A program made the translations under genes and the position numbers. A model generated the notes under the pieces. It was not told the origin of the DNA and did not search any database. It saw only the letters and a program-made list of their open reading frames with translations. 64,000 bases of DNA from Mucilaginibacter polytrichastri (GTDB lineage: Bacteria > Bacteroidota > Bacteroidia > Sphingobacteriales > Sphingobacteriaceae): NCBI RefSeq assembly GCF_001911425.1, contig NZ_MPPL01000001.1, forward strand, positions 2,403,435-2,467,434, given 5' to 3'. Positions 1 through 7,848 of the stretch are shown here, piece by piece; positions within the stretch are counted from its first letter, which is position 1; every line of letters starts with the position of its first letter.

Positions 1-58
1 CCTCCCGGATCAAATCCGGCTATTCCCAAAGGGACATTTTCGTATAATTCAGGGTTTG

Positions 59-961
59 CTAATTCAGGATCTGCTTTTTAAATTGAACCGGACTCATGCC
101 AACCTCCCTTTTAAAAAGCCTGGAGAAATAGAAAATATTTTCAAATCCAAGGGCATAGGCGATCTCGGTCACGGTTTGCGCATCACCATTTCGCAACAGG
201 TTTTTAGCTTCTGAGATCAGGTAAATATGTATCAGTTCAATCGTGGTCTTTCCGGTTTCCTGCTTGATCAGATCGCTCAGGTACCGCGGAGAAGTAAACA
301 ATTGTTCAGCGATGTAAAAAACAGATGGCAGGCCTTTGGTTTGCAATAAGCCATCAGCTACATATTTTTCCAAAGCGTCATTGAAACGGGATACCATTCT
401 GCCGGATATCTCTTTCCGGTTAATAAATTGCCGTTTATAAAAACGCTGTGCGTATTTTAACATCGAGTTGATATTTGATAACAGGATATCCCTGCTGTAT
501 TCATCCTGGTTATTGAAGTATTCCAACTCCAGCTTTCGATAAAATTCCCAGATGATTTGCTCTTCCTTAGGCGAGAGGTGTAGCGCTTCATTTACTTCAT
601 AATTGAAATAGCCATAATGTTTAATCTCTTCATGTAACCTATTACCATTCAGAAAATCCTCATGAAAAAATATAAGAAAACCATTTTCTTCAAATTCAAG
701 ATCATTCATTTTGATGACCTGACGTGGTTGAGTAAAGAACATGGAGCCTGCCTGGTGGTCATATTTCGTTCTGCCATACATAATGACCCCGGCTTTCAGC
801 TTTTTGAATGCGAGCATATAGAAATCAGAGGTAAACTCCTCATTGCCGATCAGGCAATTAGTGGAATCCTTATCCACTTCAAATAGGCTGAACAGCGGGT
901 TTTCCGGTGCGGGAAAATTATTTTCCCGGTGGAGTTCTATTAGACTGCTGTAGTGTTTCAT
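59..961 (-). CDS. AraC-family transcriptional regulator
   Basis: A 300-residue one-component regulator. The first 110 residues look like a cupin-type sensor, followed by a linker. The last 95 residues form the double helix-turn-helix DNA-binding region; the second helix unit contains TVTEIAYALGFEN and ends with the usual FKREVGMSPVQFKK. It has the same plan as the AraC protein at 56.3 kb (shared phrases such as HYGYFNYEV versus SYGFFDYAV), so the two are paralogues, and both lie next to a short-chain dehydrogenase. It sits downstream of SDR, GMC and ALDH genes on the same strand, and it is a natural candidate to bind the 17-bp element found upstream of GMC, ALDH and the 28-kb amidohydrolase; that link is inference. 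The ligand is unknown. Confidence 0.9.
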   Translation of the reverse strand: MKHYSSLIELHRENNFPAPENPLFSLFEVDKDSTNCLIGNEEFTSDFYMLAFKKLKAGVIMYGRTKYDHQAGSMFFTQPRQVIKMNDLEFEENGFLIFFHEDFLNGNRLHEEIKHYGYFNYEVNEALHLSPKEEQIIWEFYRKLELEYFNNQDEYSRDILLSNINSMLKYAQRFYKRQFINRKEISGRMVSRFNDALEKYVADGLLQTKGLPSVFYIAEQLFTSPRYLSDLIKQETGKTTIELIHIYLISEAKNLLRNGDAQTVTEIAYALGFENIFYFSRLFKREVGMSPVQFKKQILN

Positions 962-994
962 GATTATAAGATTTAAAAGTATTAACCTTAAGGG

Positions 995-1831
995 TTACTC
1001 GGGCATTGAAAATGACCCGTGTGCGGCATCCGATACGTCTTTCCATGCTGCAAATGAAGCCAGTCGCTGTTCATAATTCTCCTTGACAGCCGGATAAGCA
1101 ATTTTGCCCATCAGTAACCGTAATGGAGGATTCGGGTGATCAATAATGAGCAGCATTGGTTTTACGGTCGCATCAGGATCGCCTTTATAGCCAGGGGTTT
1201 CAGCTCGTTCTTTCGAAGCCTGCCTTAACCCATCATAGACTGCTATCGGTGTAGTTGTTTCTGCGGAGGATCCGGCCCAATCAGTCAGGAAACCATTCGG
1301 CTCTATCAGAGTGACCTTAATTCCAAAACCCTTGACTTGCGATGAGAGGCTTTCACTTAGTCCTTCAACGGCAAATTTTGTTGCGTTATAAATTCCTAGC
1401 ATGGGCAGTGTAACCAGGCCGAGGTAACTCGATATTTGTATAATGTGGCCATTTTGCTGTTCCCTCATGACTGGAATGATAGCCTGGGTGAGCCAAAGTA
1501 ATCCGAAGAAATTTGCATCCATCAAGCTTCTGACCTGGGCTTCCGTAGCTTCTTCAATAGCTCCAAAAAGTCCGAATCCGGCATTATTAATCAATACATC
1601 GATCCTTCCAAAATTAGCCTTGCCTTTCGCTACGGCTGTAAAGCATGCTTCCCTGTCTGTAACATCAAGTTGCAGCGGCAAAACAGCATCGCCATATTTT
1701 TCTACCAGCTCACGGAGAGCCTCAATATTCCTGGCGGTTGCGATCACTTTATCGCCTCTTTTCAGAAAAGCCTCGGCCCATCTTTTTCCGAATCCTTTAG
1801 ATGCTCCTGTGATAAAAATTATTTTTGACAT
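995..1831 (-). CDS. Short-chain dehydrogenase/reductase
   Basis: A classical SDR of 278 residues with an NAD(P)-binding Rossmann fold. The cofactor motif TGASKGFG is at residues 8-15, the NNAG motif at 82-85 and the catalytic Y148-x3-K152 pair (YNATK) follows a serine near 134. The early basic residues suggest NADP, but this is not certain. The gene lies 33 bp upstream of the AraC gene on the same strand, so the two may be cotranscribed. A TAnnTTTG -7 box lies 20-27 bp before the ATG. The substrate cannot be read from sequence. Confidence 0.9.
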   Translation of the reverse strand: MSKIIFITGASKGFGKRWAEAFLKRGDKVIATARNIEALRELVEKYGDAVLPLQLDVTDREACFTAVAKGKANFGRIDVLINNAGFGLFGAIEEATEAQVRSLMDANFFGLLWLTQAIIPVMREQQNGHIIQISSYLGLVTLPMLGIYNATKFAVEGLSESLSSQVKGFGIKVTLIEPNGFLTDWAGSSAETTTPIAVYDGLRQASKERAETPGYKGDPDATVKPMLLIIDHPNPPLRLLMGKIAYPAVKENYEQRLASFAAWKDVSDAAHGSFSMPE

Positions 1832-1850
1832 CGTCTTTAATTTGATAACA

Positions 1851-1858
1851 CAAAGGTA
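1851..1858 (-). promoter_or_regulatory. Bacteroidota -7 box for the SDR gene
   Basis: Read on the minus strand this is TACCTTTG, an exact match to the TAnnTTTG -7 consensus of the Bacteroidota primary sigma factor. It lies 20-27 bp upstream of the start at 1831. No clear -33 TTTG partner is visible, so this is a partial match. Confidence 0.5.
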
Positions 1859-2162
1859 CAGTCACTCTCATTCGGGGCCTTTATCCGTAATTAGGATTTG
1901 TTTACACATTTTTACGTAAATCATATCTTTGATATAGCTTTCGTTTACGTTGTTTATATTCAACAGCCAAGCCAAAGACCCAGACATGTTATTCAATACC
2001 AATGCCATATAATAACATGCTTACAGTAAGCAGTTTACATAAAAAAATCATTTTAGACGCTGACTGTATAACGCCATTGAGCGAACGGAGGGCGAAATAG
2101 AGTTCTACCTTCCTCCGGTATCCCACTTTAAAGGCCAACAAATGTATTGTCGGCATCTACGT
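1859..2162. other. Intergenic, no intact gene
   Basis: This stretch separates the SDR gene from the GMC gene. A short plus-strand open frame near 2080-2165 (containing the residues EFYLPPVSHF) has no start codon and no recognisable family. It could be the end of a decayed gene. Nothing else is supported. Confidence 0.4.
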
Positions 2163-2191
2163 GAATAAGAAAGGCCAGCAATAAGCTGGCC
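2163..2191 (-). terminator. Probable terminator after the GMC gene
   Basis: The inverted repeat GGCCAGC-AATAA-GCTGGCC (2173-2191) is followed on the minus strand by TTTCTTATT. It lies 70 bp beyond the stop codon of the GMC oxidoreductase. The U-run is imperfect, so confidence is moderate. Confidence 0.5.
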
Positions 2192-2263
2192 CTTCGGTCT
2201 TTTCAAGCAATTCGGATAACCGAAAAATCCTTATCTAAAGATGCCAGGATCTGCAAGCAATTT

Positions 2264-3817
2264 CTACCTTTTTCCAAGAATCAATTCGGCCGCAAACTCA
2301 GCGATCATTATAGTCGGCGCATTGGTGTTAGCTGTAGTTATTTGCGGCATCACTGAAGCATCTGCTATTCTTAGACCGTCCGTCCCATGTACCAGTAGCT
2401 TGTTGTTTACTACCGCATCCTCACCATTACCCATTGCGCAGGTACCTACGGGGTGAAAATAGTGCGCGCACGCATCTCTGAGGTAAGATTTGATCTCCTC
2501 TCTGTTAAGCGATTTTGGGGGAGATACCCATTTGCTGATCACATTTTTGAGGCCCGGCTGTGCTGCAAGATTCATACAAAGTTCGATTCCCGAGGTGAGC
2601 GCTTCAAGGTCTTCGGTTTCCTGTAACAAATTGGGCTGGATCTCCAGATCAGCATCATGCGCTGATGATGTCATTTTTACGTAGCCACGGCTTTTCACAT
2701 CTACCAGGGTTACGAATACACTTAAAGAGTTTTCCGGAACAGGATGCTGTGCAGCGATTTCAGCGGTTGGCAGAGGCATCCGCATCGTCAATAGCATCAA
2801 ATCCGGTTTGTCCAGGTTAGGTGAACTTTTCCAATAAAGATCCGTTCCGCCCAGGTTTTCAGTAAATTGACCGACCGGCTGGTTAACCTGGTAGATCACT
2901 GATGCCAGCGGGTGTTCCTGAAGATTTTTACCCACGCCAGGGAGGTTGACTCTTGACTCAATCCCGAGCGCATTCAAATCCTCAGCGTTACCGATACCGG
3001 AAAGCATTAAAATCCGTGGCGTTTCAAATGCCCCTGCGGAAAGGATTACTTCTGTGGAAGCAGTAGCAACTATATTGCTATCGTCTTTCAGGTAGGTCAG
3101 GCCAATGCAGCGTTTCCCATCAAAATTCAGATGCAATACCTTCGCACCTGTTAATACGGTTAGATTAGCCTTGTTCATTACAGGCTTTAAATATCCAAGG
3201 AATGGACTGCATCTTTTACCGTCTTTGATATTCATACTCATCGGGCCTACGCCTTCAGGTTCCGGGGCGTTTGTATCTGCAAGCGCGGGCATACCGTAAC
3301 TTCTACCGGCATCGATAAATGCCTTGTCGAAGAAATGAAGCTCCTTAGTATTTTCAATGTGGATGGGGCCTCCTACTCCGTGAAACTCCGTTTCGCCCAG
3401 TTCCCAGTCTTCAATTTTTTTAAATAACGGGAGAACCGATTGGTAGTCCCATCCTTTATTACCGGCATCGGCCCAGCCGTCATAGTCCTTTCTGTTTCCC
3501 CTGGCCCATACCATCGCGTTAATACTACCTGATCCACCCAAAACTTTACCTCTTGGTGCGTAAATCAGCCTATTATTAACGGCTGGTGCCGGATGGTATT
3601 TATATAAATAATCAATTTTACTTCCAATATTTTCCACCCAGCGGTGCGGTGTCTCTACCGTAGCTATACCTTCACCGCTTTCACCAGCCTCCAGTAAAAG
3701 GATTTTAGCATTCAGGTTATCAGCAAGGCGCCTGGCAATTACACTTCCGGCAGAGCCTCCGCCTACTATAATATAATCATAATGATCCTGACCAGTTTTA
3801 TCCTTTATGTTTTCCAT
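2264..3817 (-). CDS. GMC-family FAD oxidoreductase (choline/alcohol dehydrogenase type)
   Basis: A 517-residue flavoprotein of the glucose-methanol-choline family. These enzymes oxidise an alcohol to an aldehyde with bound FAD. The N-terminal dinucleotide motif GGGSAG is near residues 19-24 and the family signature GGSGSINAMVWARG follows at about residue 95. The active-site His is in HPVGTCAMG (about residue 455) and its partner Asn in TANTNAPT (about 499). No signal peptide is seen, so it is probably cytoplasmic. The aldehyde dehydrogenase lies next upstream on the same strand, which fits a two-step alcohol to aldehyde to acid conversion. The two genes are separately terminated but share a 17-bp promoter element. 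The substrate is unknown. Confidence 0.92.
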   Translation of the reverse strand: MENIKDKTGQDHYDYIIVGGGSAGSVIARRLADNLNAKILLLEAGESGEGIATVETPHRWVENIGSKIDYLYKYHPAPAVNNRLIYAPRGKVLGGSGSINAMVWARGNRKDYDGWADAGNKGWDYQSVLPLFKKIEDWELGETEFHGVGGPIHIENTKELHFFDKAFIDAGRSYGMPALADTNAPEPEGVGPMSMNIKDGKRCSPFLGYLKPVMNKANLTVLTGAKVLHLNFDGKRCIGLTYLKDDSNIVATASTEVILSAGAFETPRILMLSGIGNAEDLNALGIESRVNLPGVGKNLQEHPLASVIYQVNQPVGQFTENLGGTDLYWKSSPNLDKPDLMLLTMRMPLPTAEIAAQHPVPENSLSVFVTLVDVKSRGYVKMTSSAHDADLEIQPNLLQETEDLEALTSGIELCMNLAAQPGLKNVISKWVSPPKSLNREEIKSYLRDACAHYFHPVGTCAMGNGEDAVVNNKLLVHGTDGLRIADASVMPQITTANTNAPTIMIAEFAAELILGKR

Positions 3818-3870
3818 AACTATTATTACTTTTAATTAATGACGTAAATTTCCTGATATGTACTGCCAAA

Positions 3871-3890
3871 TGCATTCACCTATGTTAATA
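3871..3890 (-). promoter_or_regulatory. Shared 17-bp element, copy 1 (GMC promoter)
   Basis: The plus-strand core is CATTCACCTATGTTAAT (3873-3889), about 55-72 bp upstream of the GMC start. The same 17 bases occur upstream of the ALDH gene, and a two-mismatch version upstream of the amidohydrolase at 28.5 kb. The distance to the start codons suggests an activator site. The binding protein is not known; the AraC protein at 59-961 is the nearest candidate. Confidence 0.55.
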
Positions 3891-3950
3891 AGCGCAACTC
3901 GCGCGAAGTCGTTGAACATTATGACTATTTAATAACACCATATTACTGGC

Positions 3951-3982
3951 ATAAAAAAACCGCCGCTGTATCAGCGACGGTT
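3951..3982 (-). terminator. Rho-independent terminator of the ALDH gene
   Basis: On the minus strand an 11-bp stem (AACCGTCGCTG pairing with CAGCGGCGGTT, one G-U pair) with a 3-nt loop is followed by seven T. It starts 17 bp after the ALDH stop codon. Confidence 0.88.
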
Positions 3983-3998
3983 CGTTGACTAAAATTGA

Positions 3999-5378
3999 TT
4001 AAAAATCAAACCAACCATTAAGCGCCTGAAGCTTTTCCATTGTATAGGGTGGATATAAATGGTCGATCACGGCACCTGCTGGTGAATTAAGAACCGGTTT
4101 GGCGTGGGTAAGTGAATCATAGCCGTATTTACCAACATAGCTACCCATTCCTGAACCACCAACACCTCCAAACGGAAAGGATGCAACAAATAATTGAACA
4201 TTGGTCATGTTGACTGCGCCACCTCCAAAAGAAAGGGTGCTTAATAGTTTCTCGGTATTTTCCTTATTTGTACTGAAAACATACGTAGCCAACGGCTTTG
4301 CTGCTTTCTGAATCTTAGCGATGGCAACATCAAGATCGCTGAAAGTAAGGATCGGCAGGATTGGCCCGAAGATTTCCTCCTCCATAATCTTATCTTCCCA
4401 GGTAATTGGGTATAAAATTGTTGGCGCAACAAATCTTGCCGATTCATCACTTTCGCCACCTGCAACCACTTTCGTCTGGTCGATCAGACCGGCCAATCGC
4501 TTAACATGAGCGGCATTGATTATCGAAGAATATTCCGGGTTGTTTTTAGGATCGTTACCATATAATTCAACGACCGCTTTTTTCGCCTCTTCCACGAATT
4601 GCTCAACTACAGATTCATGCACATAGGCGTAGCCCGGTGAAGCACAGAATTGACCGCTCCAACTAGTTGCACCCCATACAATTTTTTTAGCGGCATCAGC
4701 AATGTCAGCCGTTTCATCGACAATGGCAGGATTATGACCTCCAAGTTCCAATATAACCGGTGTTAAATTTTCGGCGGCAGCGCGAAGTATGATCTTACCT
4801 ACTCTTGCGCTTCCTGTAAAGAAAATAAAATCAAAAGGGAGTTCCAGCAAAGCAGTAACCTCCTCAACTCCTCCGCTTACAACAGCAACTGCTTCTTCCT
4901 GGAAATACTGAGGTATCAGTTTTTCCAATAGCGCACTGGTAGCAGGCGTATCTACACTTGTCTTAAGGACAACCGTATTACCGGCCGAAAGTGCAGTAAC
5001 TGCCGGATAAAGCAATAAGAGGATGGGGCCATTAAATGGGCCGATAATCAACGTTGAGCCAAACGGGTCACGTTGGACGAAAGCCGTATGGCCAGCTTCA
5101 GCGAGAAATTTTGGTAACGGCGCGATAGTTGGTTCCATCCAGTTCTTCAGTTGACCTTTGACCATTTCTATAATGCCGAGCGGCGCATTTACTTCAAAAA
5201 CCTGCTCGGAGATAGCCGTTTTAAAATCTTTTGAAACTGTTGCGTAAAATTCGTCTAAATTCTCTTTAAGGAGATTAGATAGTTTATCAAGCTGTTCAAT
5301 GCGCCATTCAAAGCTTTTTGTGATGTTAGTATTAAAATAGGCTTTCTGCCTATCTAATAAATTTTGATATTTATTCAT
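3999..5378 (-). CDS. NAD(P)-dependent aldehyde dehydrogenase
   Basis: A 459-residue protein, the usual length of the short class-3-like ALDH branch (coniferyl or fatty aldehyde type). The general base is E211 in LELGGHNP and the nucleophile is C245 in SGQFCASPGY. The oxyanion Asn lies in GPFNGP near residue 116 and the cofactor-binding segment FFTGSARVGK near 187-196. It would oxidise the aldehyde made by an alcohol dehydrogenase such as the adjacent GMC enzyme. The gene has its own terminator and carries the shared 17-bp element about 75-90 bp upstream of its start. The exact aldehyde is unknown. Confidence 0.93.
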   Translation of the reverse strand: MNKYQNLLDRQKAYFNTNITKSFEWRIEQLDKLSNLLKENLDEFYATVSKDFKTAISEQVFEVNAPLGIIEMVKGQLKNWMEPTIAPLPKFLAEAGHTAFVQRDPFGSTLIIGPFNGPILLLLYPAVTALSAGNTVVLKTSVDTPATSALLEKLIPQYFQEEAVAVVSGGVEEVTALLELPFDFIFFTGSARVGKIILRAAAENLTPVILELGGHNPAIVDETADIADAAKKIVWGATSWSGQFCASPGYAYVHESVVEQFVEEAKKAVVELYGNDPKNNPEYSSIINAAHVKRLAGLIDQTKVVAGGESDESARFVAPTILYPITWEDKIMEEEIFGPILPILTFSDLDVAIAKIQKAAKPLATYVFSTNKENTEKLLSTLSFGGGAVNMTNVQLFVASFPFGGVGGSGMGSYVGKYGYDSLTHAKPVLNSPAGAVIDHLYPPYTMEKLQALNGWFDF

Positions 5379-5450
5379 GATCTTTTTATGTTAAGCCCCC
5401 CGTTGATACCCGGACGAGCATAACAAAATTGATCATTTGAAAAACCCTGG

Positions 5451-5470
5451 CCATTCACCTATGTTAATTA
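5451..5470 (-). promoter_or_regulatory. Shared 17-bp element, copy 2 (ALDH promoter)
   Basis: The plus-strand core CATTCACCTATGTTAAT at 5452-5468 is identical over 17 bases to the copy before the GMC gene. It lies 74-90 bp upstream of the ALDH start. Flanking bases differ between copies, so the identity is unlikely to be a recent duplication of the whole promoter. Confidence 0.6.
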
Positions 5471-5535
5471 AATGGCTCTAAACCGGCTGTATTTAAATGG
5501 TGACATTGGCGTGATGCAAGAAATTATAAGCGAGA

Positions 5536-7848
5536 CTAAACATTAGGAATTTCGTTTGTATGTGTTGAACTCCCGTTGTCAAAAACAATTGAGCATGCCG
5601 TTCCTTCCTTGTTTTCAAATAGATATTCGGCTTCAAGATCCCCTGCCAGGCCTCTGATCAGCTTCATACCAAAAGTTTCACTTCTGTCCGTGTCAAAATC
5701 TCCTGGTAATCCGCAACCGTTATCTGCTACCAATAAAGTTATCCTGCCATTTTCCAAACTGAACATCTCAATCGTTATTACGCCATGTGCTGTATTGCCG
5801 AAAGCATATTTGACCGCGTTTGTGATCAATTCGTTCAGGATCAAGCCAATGGAGATCGTTTTGGCGACATCTAGGCTAATATCCTCCACATCAATTTTAA
5901 AAAGTACCGAGTTTCCAATCTGGAAGCAGTCTTTAAGATAATCGATCAGGTCATTGATGTATTCCGGCATAAAAATGACAGAGATCGACGGTGACCTGTA
6001 GAGCTTTTGATGTATCAGGGCCATAGCTTGAATACGTTGCTGGCTTTGCAATACTGCGTCAAGCGCTACTTCGTCCTTCAAATAGACTGTTTGAGAAATG
6101 AGAAGGCCTATGATGATCTGTAAATTATTTTTAACCCGATGGTGTACCTCTCTAAGCAGCCATTCATTTTCTGACAGCAGCTTTTCCAGTGACTGATTTT
6201 TGATAGAGATTTCACTTTGCTGCTTTTGCAGCTGGAGATTGCTTCGCTGCTTATACCTATATCTGTTGTAGCCTGCCCCCAAAAGAATGAGGCTAAGAAT
6301 CACACCACCCAATAAGGTTAATTGTGAACTTCTTTTTTGCTTTTTTAGAAGGGCTATATCTTTATCTCTTAGACGAATATCCTGCTCCTTTTTGGCAGTA
6401 TTGTACTTGATCTGTAATTCCGCTATTTGCCGCGATTTGGTGACCGAGAACAAAGAATCAGTGATCTGGTTATATTTATGCAAATACCGGATGCCCCTGA
6501 TATAATTTCCTGCTGCTGAGTCAACTTTAAATTTAAGCAAATAAAATTTACTTAAATCCAGCGGTGCTATGTGGCCCGTCTCTTTACTGGCAGACATTAC
6601 TTGCAGGTATTTATCCGCGAACTTAAATCGTTTGGTAAGCACATAAAAATCAGCTATGATCCGGTAACTTTCAAAGCGAATTGGAAAAGGGATTATAAAT
6701 TTCAAACTTCCATTATCCATATTCGGAATCATCTTTAGATAGTAAGTTTCAGCTTCGGCATACCTGTGCAATTCCTGGTAACAAATACCAAAATCCTTAT
6801 TGATAAACGCATTTGCGACGTCAGTATCAGGTGCATCTTTAATATAATTGATGAGAAAGGCGAGCGCGGCCTGTCCATGGTGCTCCAAAATCATCGAAGT
6901 AATCACTTTATCCAGCAAGAAGTAGTTCAGATACAAACTATAAACATCGTTAAATTGGGGAACGGCTTCCAGCGCTTTTTTATAATAAATTGTACTTAGT
7001 GATGGTAATCCAATGTTGAGATAATTGTCCCCTATCTTGTAACAGAAATAGTAATATTTTTTGGCAAATCGTTTATCATCCATGCTTTTGATCATTTGCA
7101 TGTTATAATAAAGCACCTGTTCAGTTTCTCCCCTTGATATAGATATGGCGGCAAGGAGATCATAGGTGTAGATTAGATCAGGATAATGGATCTTTTTATA
7201 ATCGGCCACCACTTGCAAAAGTTGCTGTTTTGCAAGGTCAAACTTGCCATAACATAGATTAACGTCAGCTATATATTTGAATGCATAAATTTCATTCAAT
7301 CGATCTCCAGTTTGCTTAAAGAGTGCCTGAGCTTCCGAAAACATTCGAATTCTTTCTTTATAACCAGCGGATTCATAATCGTGCTTAAATTTTGCCCAGG
7401 TAAGTAAGGCCATGCCCCTTGCATGTTTATCACCTAATTTTTTGTAGCCTTCTAACGCAGAACTAAAGCAACTGTCTCCGGGTTTTATTTCAGTATTAAA
7501 ATAATAACATTGGCCCTTAAGCAACATAACATCCAATCCAGATTGGGGCGAATGAATACCATTCGAAATAAGTAGGGCCTGATCATATAACTTTTGCGCC
7601 CTTGCGAAGTTTTCTTTACCAGCTTTGGGCATCCCAAATAAGTAAGCTGCACTATCAGTCAGCACCTTGATTTGCCTAACTAAAAACGTATCCCTGCTGA
7701 CCTTCAAACCAGGCTGTTGTGGCAAACTGTATGCGCCTGTAACGAACATAGTAAATACCATAGACATTATGTAAATCAACGGGTATTGCTTTATTGCATA
7801 TTTTATGTCCATATCTTTCATACCGCTATTGATCGTTTTACTGCTCAT
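5536..7848 (-). CDS. TPR-containing sensor histidine kinase (HisKA_2 type)
   Basis: A 770-residue kinase. A hydrophobic N-terminus (about residues 20-45) looks like a signal or anchor. Residues 60-480 are helical TPR-like repeats and would be periplasmic. A membrane segment near 505-525 (LTLLGGVILSLILLGAG) precedes a coiled coil. The phosphoacceptor helix is EVHHRVKNN near residue 567, the HisKA_2 signature, followed by the ATPase domain with N-box NELITNAVKYAF and DNGCGLPG. Its start overlaps the stop of the upstream sigma-54 response regulator by 4 bp (ATGA type). The pair is therefore very likely a cotranslated two-component system, with the regulator gene first. The signal sensed is unknown. 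Confidence 0.93.
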   Translation of the reverse strand: MSSKTINSGMKDMDIKYAIKQYPLIYIMSMVFTMFVTGAYSLPQQPGLKVSRDTFLVRQIKVLTDSAAYLFGMPKAGKENFARAQKLYDQALLISNGIHSPQSGLDVMLLKGQCYYFNTEIKPGDSCFSSALEGYKKLGDKHARGMALLTWAKFKHDYESAGYKERIRMFSEAQALFKQTGDRLNEIYAFKYIADVNLCYGKFDLAKQQLLQVVADYKKIHYPDLIYTYDLLAAISISRGETEQVLYYNMQMIKSMDDKRFAKKYYYFCYKIGDNYLNIGLPSLSTIYYKKALEAVPQFNDVYSLYLNYFLLDKVITSMILEHHGQAALAFLINYIKDAPDTDVANAFINKDFGICYQELHRYAEAETYYLKMIPNMDNGSLKFIIPFPIRFESYRIIADFYVLTKRFKFADKYLQVMSASKETGHIAPLDLSKFYLLKFKVDSAAGNYIRGIRYLHKYNQITDSLFSVTKSRQIAELQIKYNTAKKEQDIRLRDKDIALLKKQKRSSQLTLLGGVILSLILLGAGYNRYRYKQRSNLQLQKQQSEISIKNQSLEKLLSENEWLLREVHHRVKNNLQIIIGLLISQTVYLKDEVALDAVLQSQQRIQAMALIHQKLYRSPSISVIFMPEYINDLIDYLKDCFQIGNSVLFKIDVEDISLDVAKTISIGLILNELITNAVKYAFGNTAHGVITIEMFSLENGRITLLVADNGCGLPGDFDTDRSETFGMKLIRGLAGDLEAEYLFENKEGTACSIVFDNGSSTHTNEIPNV

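Noticed and set aside
1..58. Open minus-strand peptide (NPELYENVPLGIAGFDPG) running off the left edge
   Set aside because: It has no start codon and follows a stop; without sequence beyond the window it cannot be called a gene.
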